From: a virus
DNA length: 32,336 nt
Direction: 5' to 3' (one strand)
IMG/VR virus record: IMGVR_UViG_3300034071_002143
Span: 1-32,336 of that record
Shown here: in pieces, positions 16,187 to 22,871 of the stretch
Layout: the number at the start of each line of letters is the position of its first letter
How positions within the stretch are numbered: position 1 is the first letter of the stretch
Made by a program: the position numbers and the translations under genes
Notes under the pieces: generated by a model
The model's input: the letters and a program-made list of their open reading frames with translations, nothing else
Databases searched by the model: none
Told to the model about the DNA's origin: nothing

Positions 16187-17013
16187 TATGCTCTTTTTGC
16201 TAAAGATATAGTCAATAAATTCAAACCTAATTGAGTATTCGTCCCTGTACAAACATTGTTAGGAACAGCAGATATTTTTATTGTGTCAGAACCTAACTGA
16301 GGCATAAAATAACAATACCCATAGTACATTTTGTCGTGAGCCCCCCCTTGTGTATGCTCGTTTGTAACCATACCTATAATATTATTAGAGCCATCAAGAA
16401 CAAAAACTTGCATAATATGACCTGACCCTTGATTTGTAAAATGACTTTGTACCTCTATTTTATAAATGCTATTATATGACGCTGAAGTAAAAGAAAAAGT
16501 AGTTACGGTTGCAGAAACATAATTTACAATAGGTAAATAATCTGAATTTGTATATGTAGTGTATGTAAAATAATCTGAATCGTAAGGAATTATATTCGTC
16601 CCCAATGAAGTAAATGTATAGTAAGGATTTATCCCTGTCCAAGCATAACTAGCTGTTGCAACAATAGGAATATTTGTATTATCACAAGGAGAACTAATTT
16701 GCCACCCCGCTCCTGTAAATTGCAAAATATCATTTAAACTTCTTGTTGCTGCTGAAGTAATATTAGTTAAAGCGTCATCAGCATTTGTAGCGTTAGTCCC
16801 TCCTTTTGCTAAATCAAGAATCCCACTTGTTTGACCAGATAAGTCTAATGAGCCACCAATGCTTCCTAAATTCATTAATGACGATAAAGCAAAAGCTAAA
16901 TCAGTCTTACTTACTTTGACGTTTTGATTAGATGGGTCTAGTCCAACTAAATAATAAGTTCCTGCAGATAGAAATGAGTCTGATAAAAAGTCTGAAAATT
17001 TTACGTTTGGCAT
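16186..17013 (-). CDS. Tail fibre or tail-associated fibre protein
   Basis: This 275-residue protein has three parts. The N-terminal 60 residues (MPNVKFSDFLSDSFLSAGTY) look like a virion-attachment segment. Residues about 60-95 contain ILDLAKGGTNATNADDALTN, a variant of the AKGGTGAT/ALTN motif found in many phage tail fibres. The C-terminal half (about 150-275) is a strand-rich domain ending NLLTISLAKRA, probably the receptor-binding tip. It lies among lysis and tail genes, suggesting the main host-binding fibre, distinct from the head-operon fibre at 12.4-13.2 kb. The motif is solid evidence for fibre; the host receptor cannot be read from it. Confidence 0.75.
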   Translation of the reverse strand: MPNVKFSDFLSDSFLSAGTYYLVGLDPSNQNVKVSKTDLAFALSSLMNLGSIGGSLDLSGQTSGILDLAKGGTNATNADDALTNITSAATRSLNDILQFTGAGWQISSPCDNTNIPIVATASYAWTGINPYYTFTSLGTNIIPYDSDYFTYTTYTNSDYLPIVNYVSATVTTFSFTSASYNSIYKIEVQSHFTNQGSGHIMQVFVLDGSNNIIGMVTNEHTQGGAHDKMYYGYCYFMPQLGSDTIKISAVPNNVCTGTNTQLGLNLLTISLAKRA

Positions 17014-17022
17014 AATTTTAAA

Positions 17023-17148
17023 TTATTCTGTTATTAAAAAATCTCCTGTTTCGGAAATTATACTATTGTCTTGCTCCGTTACAATAAATTCCCCTGATGG
17101 AATACCATCACCATAAATACCCCCTAATATCGCTATTGCTATTACCAT
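17023..17148 (-). CDS. 41-residue virion-associated small protein
   Basis: A short leftward frame starts at 17148, overlaps the 3' end of the preceding gene by 7 nt and ends 9 nt before the fibre gene. It reads MVIAIAILGGIYGDGIPSGE, followed by a tail with two related segments, TEQDNSI and SETGDFLITE. Segments of the type (S/T)E-x-GDFLITE recur in small tail proteins of Bacteroidota phages. The N-terminus is mildly hydrophobic but short. Tight packing between two genes supports it being real. Confidence 0.55.
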   Translation of the reverse strand: MVIAIAILGGIYGDGIPSGEFIVTEQDNSIISETGDFLITE

Positions 17149-17612
17149 AATGCTACAATATTTGTTGCAGTTGTTGATGCATATACCTTGCGAGTGTAAA
17201 CAGGAATAAAAGTACCCTTTAATACCCCTACTAAAGTTATGTCATCGCCAGCCTCTGTTTGAATTGTTAAGTTCCCAGCTCCACCTACATATAAAACAGC
17301 ACCATCTTTATTCGCCCCATTGTATAACGTATAAGTATCACCAATAGAAGTAAATATTTGCGTGTTTAATTGAAGAGCATTTTGATTCAAAACAACCTCA
17401 ACAGTCGCTGCTAAATTTGCAGTAGTATTATATACTATATCCCCAGCTTGTACATTCAAAGCCCTGAAATCAACATTTGAGTCAAGCAATAAAGGAAGTA
17501 TAGCAGTAAGAGTGTTAGTACTTGTTACTATTTTTTGAGGAAAAGGTAAGTTGCAATAATCACTTGTTATCACTTCTAATGCTCTCCCCGTTTGAAGTTT
17601 CGGTGTTGCCAT
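17142..17612 (-). CDS. Small virion protein (decoration/fibre base candidate)
   Basis: This 156-residue all-beta protein begins MATPKLQTGRALEVITSDYC and ends in a strand pattern finishing YASTTATNIVALW. This ending (T-T-A-T-N-I-x-A-L-W) is one I recognise in small structural proteins of several short-tailed marine and Bacteroidota phages. The middle alternates Val/Thr/Ala strands (residues about 55-130). There are no enzymatic motifs. It overlaps its neighbours on both sides (53 nt upstream, 7 nt downstream). A virion component is likely; decoration protein or fibre adaptor are both possible. Confidence 0.6.
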   Translation of the reverse strand: MATPKLQTGRALEVITSDYCNLPFPQKIVTSTNTLTAILPLLLDSNVDFRALNVQAGDIVYNTTANLAATVEVVLNQNALQLNTQIFTSIGDTYTLYNGANKDGAVLYVGGAGNLTIQTEAGDDITLVGVLKGTFIPVYTRKVYASTTATNIVALW

Positions 17613-17763
17613 TGTTTTCTTTTTTAAATAAATTATTTAATGCTTTTTTTCTTTCTTCACATGGAGTACAAGTCTCTAAAGAAGGAAATACCCTTGTAAT
17701 GCCAGTCATCCTTATAGCGCTAGCCAAAATATCTCCTACACCCTTATCTACTATTTGTTCCAT
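17560..17763 (-). CDS. Small conserved phage protein with CxxC
   Basis: Starting at the ATG at 17763 this is 67 residues; the frame extends 15 nt further to 17778 but would then overlap the -7 element. It contains GVGDILASAIRMTGI and then CTPCEERKKALNNLF. The combination of an amphipathic helix followed by a Cys-containing (K/R)-rich ...R...LN segment is a pattern I have seen in small phage proteins of unknown role encoded with virion genes. It is the first gene of the leftward tail/lysis operon and overlaps the next by 53 nt. Confidence 0.55.
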   Translation of the reverse strand: MEQIVDKGVGDILASAIRMTGITRVFPSLETCTPCEERKKALNNLFKKENNGNTETSNGESIRSDNK

Positions 17764-17775
17764 AATAAATCGCAA

Positions 17776-17802
17776 CAAAAATAATAAAATTTATTATCTT
17801 TA
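17776..17802. promoter_or_regulatory. Overlapping divergent promoter pair
   Basis: Leftward TATTTTTG (17776-17783) precedes the tail/lysis operon at 17763. Rightward TATCTTTA (17795-17802), one base off consensus, precedes the gene at 17822. Neither has a good TTG at -33. The elements are so close that polymerases would compete, coupling the two units. Confidence 0.5.
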
Positions 17803-17821
17803 CGAAATTTTATTTTATTCT

Positions 17822-18280
17822 ATGGAAAAAAAACATGATTATTTAAAGTATTGGAAAGTTATAAGACATTGGACTGAATCCAAATACGACATCACAACAC
17901 TAGAACTAGAATTTCTACTCTACGTTTACTCCGAAAAAATAATATCCCAAAAAGACGTGCGCCTATTTTCTAGGACAGGAAACTTCTCAGACTACTCCTT
18001 TGAAAAACTAAAAGAAAGAAAACTACTCCTAGATATGTTCCCCGAAATAAAAGAAAAATATAAAACGTATAAATTATCCTATAAAGCGTCCAGAATAATA
18101 GACGTATTATATAGGAAACTTCACGGAGAAGAAATATGCGTCTTCCCGCAAAAGAATAAACTATTCCTTAAAAATATATCCTCTAAGGATAAAATATATC
18201 AGTCGCTTATTATTAGAATGAATGAAGAATACAAGTCCAAAAAAGCTCGTAATTCCACATTAGACGACGAAATTAATTAA
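17822..18280 (+). CDS. Winged-helix-like regulator candidate
   Basis: This 152-residue protein starts at the ATG at 17822; an open frame continues upstream to 17522 but runs antisense through two leftward genes. Residues about 14-100 contain a helical layout (TTLELEFLLYVYSEKIISQK, then a helix with LKERKLLL, then basic strands) that resembles MarR-type winged helix proteins, with a Lys/Arg-rich C-terminus. It is the only rightward gene in the left block, lies behind a divergent promoter shared with the tail/lysis operon, and ends overlapping the groES stop tail to tail. A regulator of the late operon fits this position. The family assignment is tentative. Confidence 0.55.
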   Translation: MEKKHDYLKYWKVIRHWTESKYDITTLELEFLLYVYSEKIISQKDVRLFSRTGNFSDYSFEKLKERKLLLDMFPEIKEKYKTYKLSYKASRIIDVLYRKLHGEEICVFPQKNKLFLKNISSKDKIYQSLIIRMNEEYKSKKARNSTLDDEIN

Positions 18281-18530
18281 CTAAGACAACGTCTCTCTCT
18301 CTTATTACCATAACGGTCTCCCCCTCGATAATCATACCGAAGGATTGACCCTTGTCGTAATAAATCTTATCACCACTCTTAATCTCTTTTACATCACCAC
18401 CTACAGAATCTACCACCCCACAGCTATATCTGAACATACTCTTGTCCTTCTCGGTCAAAAGTAACCCACCCGAAATAGTTATGTCCTCCTTAATCTCTTT
18501 AATTAATATGTATGTTCCTATTGCTCTCAT
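18273..18530 (-). CDS. groES: Phage co-chaperonin GroES
   Basis: This 85-residue protein starts at the ATG at 18530, five nt after the groEL stop; an upstream extension to 18608 would overlap groEL. It has the GroES fold pattern: MRAIGTYILIKEIKE, a mobile-loop segment with ISGGLLLTEK (compare SAGGIVL in host GroES), a GVVDSVGGDVKEIKSGDKIYY core and a terminal strand with VIRERDVVLV. It would cap the phage GroEL ring and close the folding chamber. The gene follows groEL, the reverse of the usual bacterial groES-groEL order. Its end overlaps the convergent gene at 17822-18280 by 8 nt. Confidence 0.85.
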   Translation of the reverse strand: MRAIGTYILIKEIKEDITISGGLLLTEKDKSMFRYSCGVVDSVGGDVKEIKSGDKIYYDKGQSFGMIIEGETVMVIRERDVVLVN

Positions 18531-18535
18531 GTTAT

Positions 18536-20089
18536 TTATTTTTTGCTTACTACAGCGTTTGCACTTAATATTGTTACCGCTACACTTACAGAATTCTCTA
18601 TTGCACATCTTACTACTTTAAAAGGATCTATAATACCCATCTCAATTAAATTACCATAACTCATCGTCTTTATATCATAACCACAACCCATAGCCTCACT
18701 CCCATTATAAACATCCTCATATTTTAACCCTCTATTAGAAAGCATAGTTATAATAGGCTTCTTTAACCCATTTACCATTATCTCCGAAGCAATAGCACTC
18801 TCCTTACTATCCACCCCAAGTTCAGACTTAGTTATCTCAGATAAACTCTTACCACCACCCCATATTACTCCCTCCTGCATAGCACTCCTTACAGCACAAA
18901 CACTATCATCAACCCTGTCATAAAGCTCCTTTTGCTCCATCTCAGTAAATCCACCTACATAAATTACACCTATTCTGCCCTTTAAATTGCCAATCCTACT
19001 CGAAACATACTCCTTTTCACCCTTGTTTTTAAGCAAATTTACATTCTCCTCAAGCTCAGAAATACGATTGTTTACCTTCTCAATATCCTTATTGCCTCCT
19101 ACAAGAACCGTATTATTAGCCCCTACAATCACTTTTTCTACTTTCCCTAAGTCTTTTAACGTCAATCTACTCATGTCCTCCCCTGTCTTCTCACTTACAT
19201 ACAACGACCCTACACTTAAAGCTATATCCTCCATCACCTCCTGTTGCCTAAAACCACTCATAGGTGGACTTACTACACAACACTTCAAATTACCCTTCAT
19301 TACATTGGCAGCCAATGTATTTAAAACAGGTACACTACAAGGAGCTATAATCAATAACTTTAACCCCTTAGGTACTACTTCATCCAAAATACTCTCTAAT
19401 TGACTCAAATGTGTTATCTCCATATCACTCGTCAATACATAAACGTCCTTCATAATGCACTCATCCCTCCTCCTATCATTGACAAAAATATTACTCCTAT
19501 AACCCCTGTCAAATTTAAACCCATTAGTAACCTCATAGTAACTCTCTACCCCTTGACCCATATTTACCCCTACATATCCACCATCAACCTCCTTATAAGC
19601 CCCAAGAACCAAATCGGAAATAGCACTATCATTATTGCTACTTATCATGGCAACATGACCCAACATACCCTCACTTGGAATACTCCGACCCTTTAATATA
19701 TCCAATACCTTATCCTTCATCTCCGTAAACTTCCTTAACACCTCTACCCTATTAACATCCTCAGTTATCAGCCTCTCACCCTGCTCAATAAAACCACCAG
19801 CAAGAACAATACTCGTACTCGTACCATCTCCCGCATCCATTACAGTCTTCTCACTCGCAGCCTTCAATAACCTACATCCCAATCCCTCTAATCCCTCCAA
19901 ATTTACACTCCTACTCACACTCACACCGTCTTTAGTTACAGCCATGCCCCCTACATAACCATCATCCTCTATTACTACTACATTTCCACTTGCTCCCAAA
20001 GTACTCCCAACTACTTCACATAGCTTCTTAGCACCCTTTACTAATTCTCCCCGTGCATCCGCACCAAAACTGATATTCTTAATTTGCAT
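18536..20089 (-). CDS. groEL: Phage chaperonin GroEL
   Basis: This 517-residue chaperonin starts at the ATG at 20089 (MQIKNISFGADAR); the frame extends to 20110 but that would place the -7 box almost at the start codon. The ATP-binding motif GDGTST is at about 87-92. VDDSVCAVRSAMQEG carries the catalytic Asp equivalent of E. coli D398. GYDIKTMSYGNLIEMGIIDP and the following helix match the C-terminal equatorial domain. It is about 30 residues shorter than host GroEL, with a compact apical domain and no Gly-Gly-Met tail. Together with groES it forms a phage folding machine, probably for capsid or other virion proteins; the client is inference. Confidence 0.92.
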   Translation of the reverse strand: MQIKNISFGADARGELVKGAKKLCEVVGSTLGASGNVVVIEDDGYVGGMAVTKDGVSVSRSVNLEGLEGLGCRLLKAASEKTVMDAGDGTSTSIVLAGGFIEQGERLITEDVNRVEVLRKFTEMKDKVLDILKGRSIPSEGMLGHVAMISSNNDSAISDLVLGAYKEVDGGYVGVNMGQGVESYYEVTNGFKFDRGYRSNIFVNDRRRDECIMKDVYVLTSDMEITHLSQLESILDEVVPKGLKLLIIAPCSVPVLNTLAANVMKGNLKCCVVSPPMSGFRQQEVMEDIALSVGSLYVSEKTGEDMSRLTLKDLGKVEKVIVGANNTVLVGGNKDIEKVNNRISELEENVNLLKNKGEKEYVSSRIGNLKGRIGVIYVGGFTEMEQKELYDRVDDSVCAVRSAMQEGVIWGGGKSLSEITKSELGVDSKESAIASEIMVNGLKKPIITMLSNRGLKYEDVYNGSEAMGCGYDIKTMSYGNLIEMGIIDPFKVVRCAIENSVSVAVTILSANAVVSKK

Positions 20090-20107
20090 ACGATATAATA
20101 TTTTTGG

Positions 20108-20136
20108 CAAAATTAATAAACTTTATTATACCACAA
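20108..20136 (-). promoter_or_regulatory. groEL-groES promoter
   Basis: Read leftward, TTG (20134-20136) is followed after 18 nt by TAATTTTG (20108-20115), a full TAnnTTTG match. The groEL ATG at 20089 lies 18 nt downstream. It shares the 87-nt intergenic gap with the divergent promoter at 20150. Confidence 0.65.
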
Positions 20137-20149
20137 AATTATTTTTTCG

Positions 20150-20157
20150 TATATTTG
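20150..20157 (+). promoter_or_regulatory. Rightward -7 element for the zinc-ribbon/NinG unit
   Basis: TATATTTG followed by C matches TAnnTTTG and lies 19 nt before a short leader frame at 20176 and 77 nt before the zinc-ribbon gene. No TTG is present at -33. It is divergent from the groEL promoter. Confidence 0.5.
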
Positions 20158-20175
20158 CATATACACAATATCTAC

Positions 20176-20247
20176 ATGAAATTAACACATAACCTTCAAA
20201 TTAATAAATCTAACCACAAACCCAATAACAACAATGAAAATCAATAA
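20176..20247 (+). CDS. Possible 23-residue leader peptide
   Basis: A short frame with Asn/His/Lys-rich composition begins 19 nt after the -7 element and ends inside the next gene with a 14-nt overlap. Its position suggests a translated leader coupled to the zinc-ribbon gene. Composition is that of the surrounding A/C-rich DNA, so chance is a real alternative. Confidence 0.2.
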   Translation: MKLTHNLQINKSNHKPNNNNENQ

Positions 20248-20401
20248 CCAATGCCAATACTGCAATAAACCACTCAACTCAAAAAATAAATACTGCTGCC
20301 AAAATTGTATAACAAAAAATAACCCCAAACTTGATTTTAAATCTGATTTTAAATCAACCAAATCAATAATAAATGATAAAACAAAAACCAAAAAAATGTA
20401 A
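20234..20401 (+). CDS. 55-residue zinc-ribbon protein
   Basis: This short frame contains CQYC (Cys7, Cys10) and CCQNC (Cys21/22, Cys25), two CxxC knuckles about 11 residues apart, so it should bind one zinc as a ribbon. The C-terminal half is Lys/Asp/Ser-rich with a repeated DFKS segment and is probably disordered. It overlaps the start of the NinG-like gene by 29 nt, suggesting coupled expression and possibly a joint role on DNA. The family is not recognised. DNA has the same extreme C-over-G bias as the following gene. Confidence 0.6.
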   Translation: MKINNQCQYCNKPLNSKNKYCCQNCITKNNPKLDFKSDFKSTKSIINDKTKTKKM

Positions 20402-21137
20402 AGGAACAAACCACGCCATCAATTACGGCTGCGGACAAATACAAATCCCATTCAAATACGGACTATGCCAACAATGCTTCAAAGATTTCCTTAAATCCGA
20501 TAAAGGAATAGAAATAATACAAAAATATACCATCAAAGCATCTAAACTAAACTCCCTAAACCAAAAAAAACAAACCTCATACCTAAATAAACAAAAACTA
20601 CAAACAAAAAAAGAAACACAAATAGAACTAATGTCCAACGACAAATACCGCTCACAAATAATACAACCACTAATAAACCAAATAGCCAGACTAATAGACT
20701 ACGGACTCCCATGCATAGCAACTCAAACATACGGACAAATACACGGAGGTCACTTCATATCAGTAGGAGCAAATAGAACAATAGCTCTTAACCTTCATAA
20801 CATACATAGACAATCAGCCTACTCAAATACATACAATCACGGAGACACCACCAAATACAAAAACGGACTAATACAAGACTACTCACACAACTACCTAAAC
20901 TTCATAGAACAACTACAACAAACACCAACACTTAACCTATCCAAAAATGACCTCAAAGAAATACACCAAATAGCCAAATCAATAATAAAAGAACTTAAAC
21001 AATTCATAAAAACATTATCAGAACCAATATCACCACAACAAAGAATATACCTTAGAAACCTATATAACCAACAACTTAATATATACCCAACACATTGCGC
21101 AATCTATTCAATAAACCACTATTTAGACAAAATCTAA
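20373..21137 (+). CDS. NinG/Rap-like recombination protein
   Basis: This is 254 residues. The N-terminal part has Cys residues at 9, 20, 32 and 35 (CQQC) as a zinc site. Residues about 85-165 carry a degenerate NinG pattern: LPCIATQ...GQIHGGHFISVGANRTIALNLHNIHRQ, then a KYKNGLI segment, matching the lambda NinG layout of C..C, GH(Y/F), then N..N.H.Q...N. Lambda NinG (Rap) is a structure-specific nuclease acting on recombination intermediates. The second Cys of the usual CxxCG is replaced by Thr here. It is the only recombination gene left of the strand-composition switch. Coding-strand DNA is strikingly C-rich and G-poor, unlike later rightward genes. Confidence 0.75.
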   Translation: MIKQKPKKCKGTNHAINYGCGQIQIPFKYGLCQQCFKDFLKSDKGIEIIQKYTIKASKLNSLNQKKQTSYLNKQKLQTKKETQIELMSNDKYRSQIIQPLINQIARLIDYGLPCIATQTYGQIHGGHFISVGANRTIALNLHNIHRQSAYSNTYNHGDTTKYKNGLIQDYSHNYLNFIEQLQQTPTLNLSKNDLKEIHQIAKSIIKELKQFIKTLSEPISPQQRIYLRNLYNQQLNIYPTHCAIYSINHYLDKI

Positions 21138-21185
21138 ATAAACAAAATACAAAGCGTAAATACCTAAATACTACATAAATAATAG

Positions 21186-21234
21186 ACAAATAATAGAAAA
21201 ATAGTAGAAAAAATAGTAGAAAAAAATAGTAGAT
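21186..21234 (+). repeat. A-rich tandem repeats (iteron-like)
   Basis: Four or five imperfect copies of AATAGTAGAAAA follow one another at 12-14 nt spacing, with the A-run growing from copy to copy. They lie just after the NinG-like gene in the gap where strand composition flips. They could be initiator-binding iterons or simple slippage repeats. Confidence 0.6.
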
Positions 21235-21510
21235 ACGAAGATAGTTGGGGTTCTCCCCCCCATTTGACATCACTCCCCCAAAAAGAAAACCAACATTAAA
21301 ACAAAGCGGGGGGGGTCTATTTTGAACTTTTGCCCCTAAATTTTTGGCTTTTTGCTCCTGCTTGGTCCTTGTGTCCTCCAGCATAGATATTGCATAAATA
21401 TTGCCCCTATATATTTATTTATTCCATAGATAGATAGCCGCCCTTGCTCCTGATTATTTATTGATCTACTTGCCCAGACACAAACAAACTATAAACTCAA
21501 ACATAGTTTA

Positions 21511-21532
21511 TAAATGTTAAAAAATGTTAAAA
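21511..21532 (+). promoter_or_regulatory. Operator-like double repeat, copy 1
   Basis: Two copies of AAATGTTAAA stand exactly 10 nt apart, one helical turn, 38 nt upstream of the -7 box of the promoter at 21547-21577. A 22-nt exact copy occurs in inverted orientation at 24812-24833 upstream of another early promoter. A shared regulator binding both is likely. Confidence 0.55.
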
Positions 21533-21546
21533 AATTATTGTAGGTA

Positions 21547-21577
21547 TTGACAATTCAAAACAAGGTATATATATTTG
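21547..21577 (+). promoter_or_regulatory. Early rightward promoter 1
   Basis: TTG (21547-21549) is followed after 20 nt by TATATTTG (21570-21577), a full Bacteroidota match. The leader that follows has 26 nt (21589-21614, ending in the ATG) identical to 24865-24890 in front of the RadC-type gene. Confidence 0.75.
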
Positions 21578-21611
21578 CGTCATATTATTTAACAAATCAA
21601 AAACAAATTTT

Positions 21612-22859
21612 ATGAAACCAATCTATTCAAAATCATTTGAAAATTTTTTAGAAACAAGTCAGAACAAAGTCGCAAAGGTATTAACATCTATTAATTATAA
21701 ATACAAATATAGATATAGCTATATTAGTAACATAGTAACTACAGAAGAGATCAATCATATAACATTCAGAAAAAACGGCATGTTGTCATATCTACCTGCG
21801 GGCAAAGAACATAAACTAACAGAAGATGGGGAGTGGTCAAGAGATGGCAGACAAGAGGGAAAGCCCGCCAAAGTAATAAAAAAACTATTCACAGAAAGAG
21901 GACTAAAACTATTTAAGGAAATAGACTTCGAGCAATTTGCGAACGAATACAAATCGAACTATTTAGATGACAATTACAAACTAGAGCTATTAAGTAGTAC
22001 AGAGATAAAAAGAGTGTACGATATGGAAAGGAGGGAAAGCGGAAGCCTAAAAGGCTCATGCATGAACGATAAGTCCATGTTTCTAGATATTTACGAATAT
22101 TGCGACAAATTAGAGGTATTAATATTGACAGACAAGGAAGGAAAATTGTGCGGTAGGGCATTAATTTGGGACTGTGACGACTTTAAGTTAATGGATAGAA
22201 TTTACGTGTCCGACGACCACATGTACAATACATTTATAAACTATGCAACAGAAAATAAATTGTGGAGAAAAAAAGACTACAAATCATATAGCAATAAAAG
22301 AACATTTATAGACTCTAATGGAGAAGAAGTTACAAAAACTTTGACTATAAAATTAAACACAGATTTTGATTATTACCCATATATTGACACATTCACTTAC
22401 GGCGACGACGGGGTATTGTCAAATCAAGGTGGAGAGCATGAATATACACATACTGATGGAACAAGGGAGGAAAATAATAGATTTTACGATGAAATAGACG
22501 GGGAATATATAGATGAATGCGATGTTGCATATATAGATAGCGGGGAGGGAAGATATATAGGACTGACAACCCATGTAGATAACACAATAACAGATGTAAG
22601 AGGTAACGTATATTACAATGATGATATAAATATCGTCGCAGTAAATGGCGAATATTACGACATAAATAACGGGGAAGTATGCGAAGTAGACGGGGAGTAT
22701 TATTTAGAAGAAGAATGTTGCTATTCTGACCTAGATGGTTCTTATTACTTAATTGACGACTGCACTTATATAGATAGCTTAGATAGCTATGTATTGACTA
22801 ACGAAGTATACAAAGTAAATGGAACATATTACCACGAATCACAAGTAGAAAAACTTTAA
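21612..22859 (+). CDS. Conserved phage protein with Tyr/Asp-rich C-terminal repeats
   Basis: This is a 415-residue soluble protein. Residues about 55-85 contain LPAGKEHKLTEDGEWSRDGR then GKPAKVIKKL. Residues about 140-200 contain SGSLKGSCM, a strand LEVLILTDKEGKLCGRALIW and MDRIYVSDD. I recognise this arrangement as a widespread phage protein of unknown function. From about residue 290 a low-complexity acidic region repeats short units of the type DGEYYLEE.C.Y.DLDGSYY, each with Tyr-Tyr and Asp-Gly turns. It is the first gene of an early rightward unit ending at a strong terminator with the peptidase gene. A host-takeover role is inference. Confidence 0.75.
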   Translation: MKPIYSKSFENFLETSQNKVAKVLTSINYKYKYRYSYISNIVTTEEINHITFRKNGMLSYLPAGKEHKLTEDGEWSRDGRQEGKPAKVIKKLFTERGLKLFKEIDFEQFANEYKSNYLDDNYKLELLSSTEIKRVYDMERRESGSLKGSCMNDKSMFLDIYEYCDKLEVLILTDKEGKLCGRALIWDCDDFKLMDRIYVSDDHMYNTFINYATENKLWRKKDYKSYSNKRTFIDSNGEEVTKTLTIKLNTDFDYYPYIDTFTYGDDGVLSNQGGEHEYTHTDGTREENNRFYDEIDGEYIDECDVAYIDSGEGRYIGLTTHVDNTITDVRGNVYYNDDINIVAVNGEYYDINNGEVCEVDGEYYLEEECCYSDLDGSYYLIDDCTYIDSLDSYVLTNEVYKVNGTYYHESQVEKL

Positions 22860-22871
22860 AAATATATAACA

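Larger units (their letters stand above)
21138..21611. other. 474-nt noncoding gap: origin candidate with repeats and dyads
   Basis: No convincing gene is present. From left to right it holds A-rich tandem repeats (21186-21234), several G- or C-runs including GGGG-ttct-CCCC near 21246, an 8-bp dyad TATAAACT/AGTTTATA near 21490-21511, a double TGTTAAAAAA operator-like repeat (21511-21532) and a promoter (21547-21577). Strand composition flips here: genes to the left are C-rich on the plus strand whatever their direction, and genes to the right are G-rich. This combination suggests a replication origin, which is inference. Confidence 0.4.

Noticed and set aside
17522-17821. N-terminal extension of the gene at 17822
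   Set aside because: It would run antisense through two leftward genes and both promoters; the ATG at 17822 is better placed.
21076-21384. Leftward 102-codon frame with a Phe/Tyr-rich stretch
   Set aside because: It is antisense to the NinG-like gene end and the A-rich repeats; its composition is that of translated repeats.
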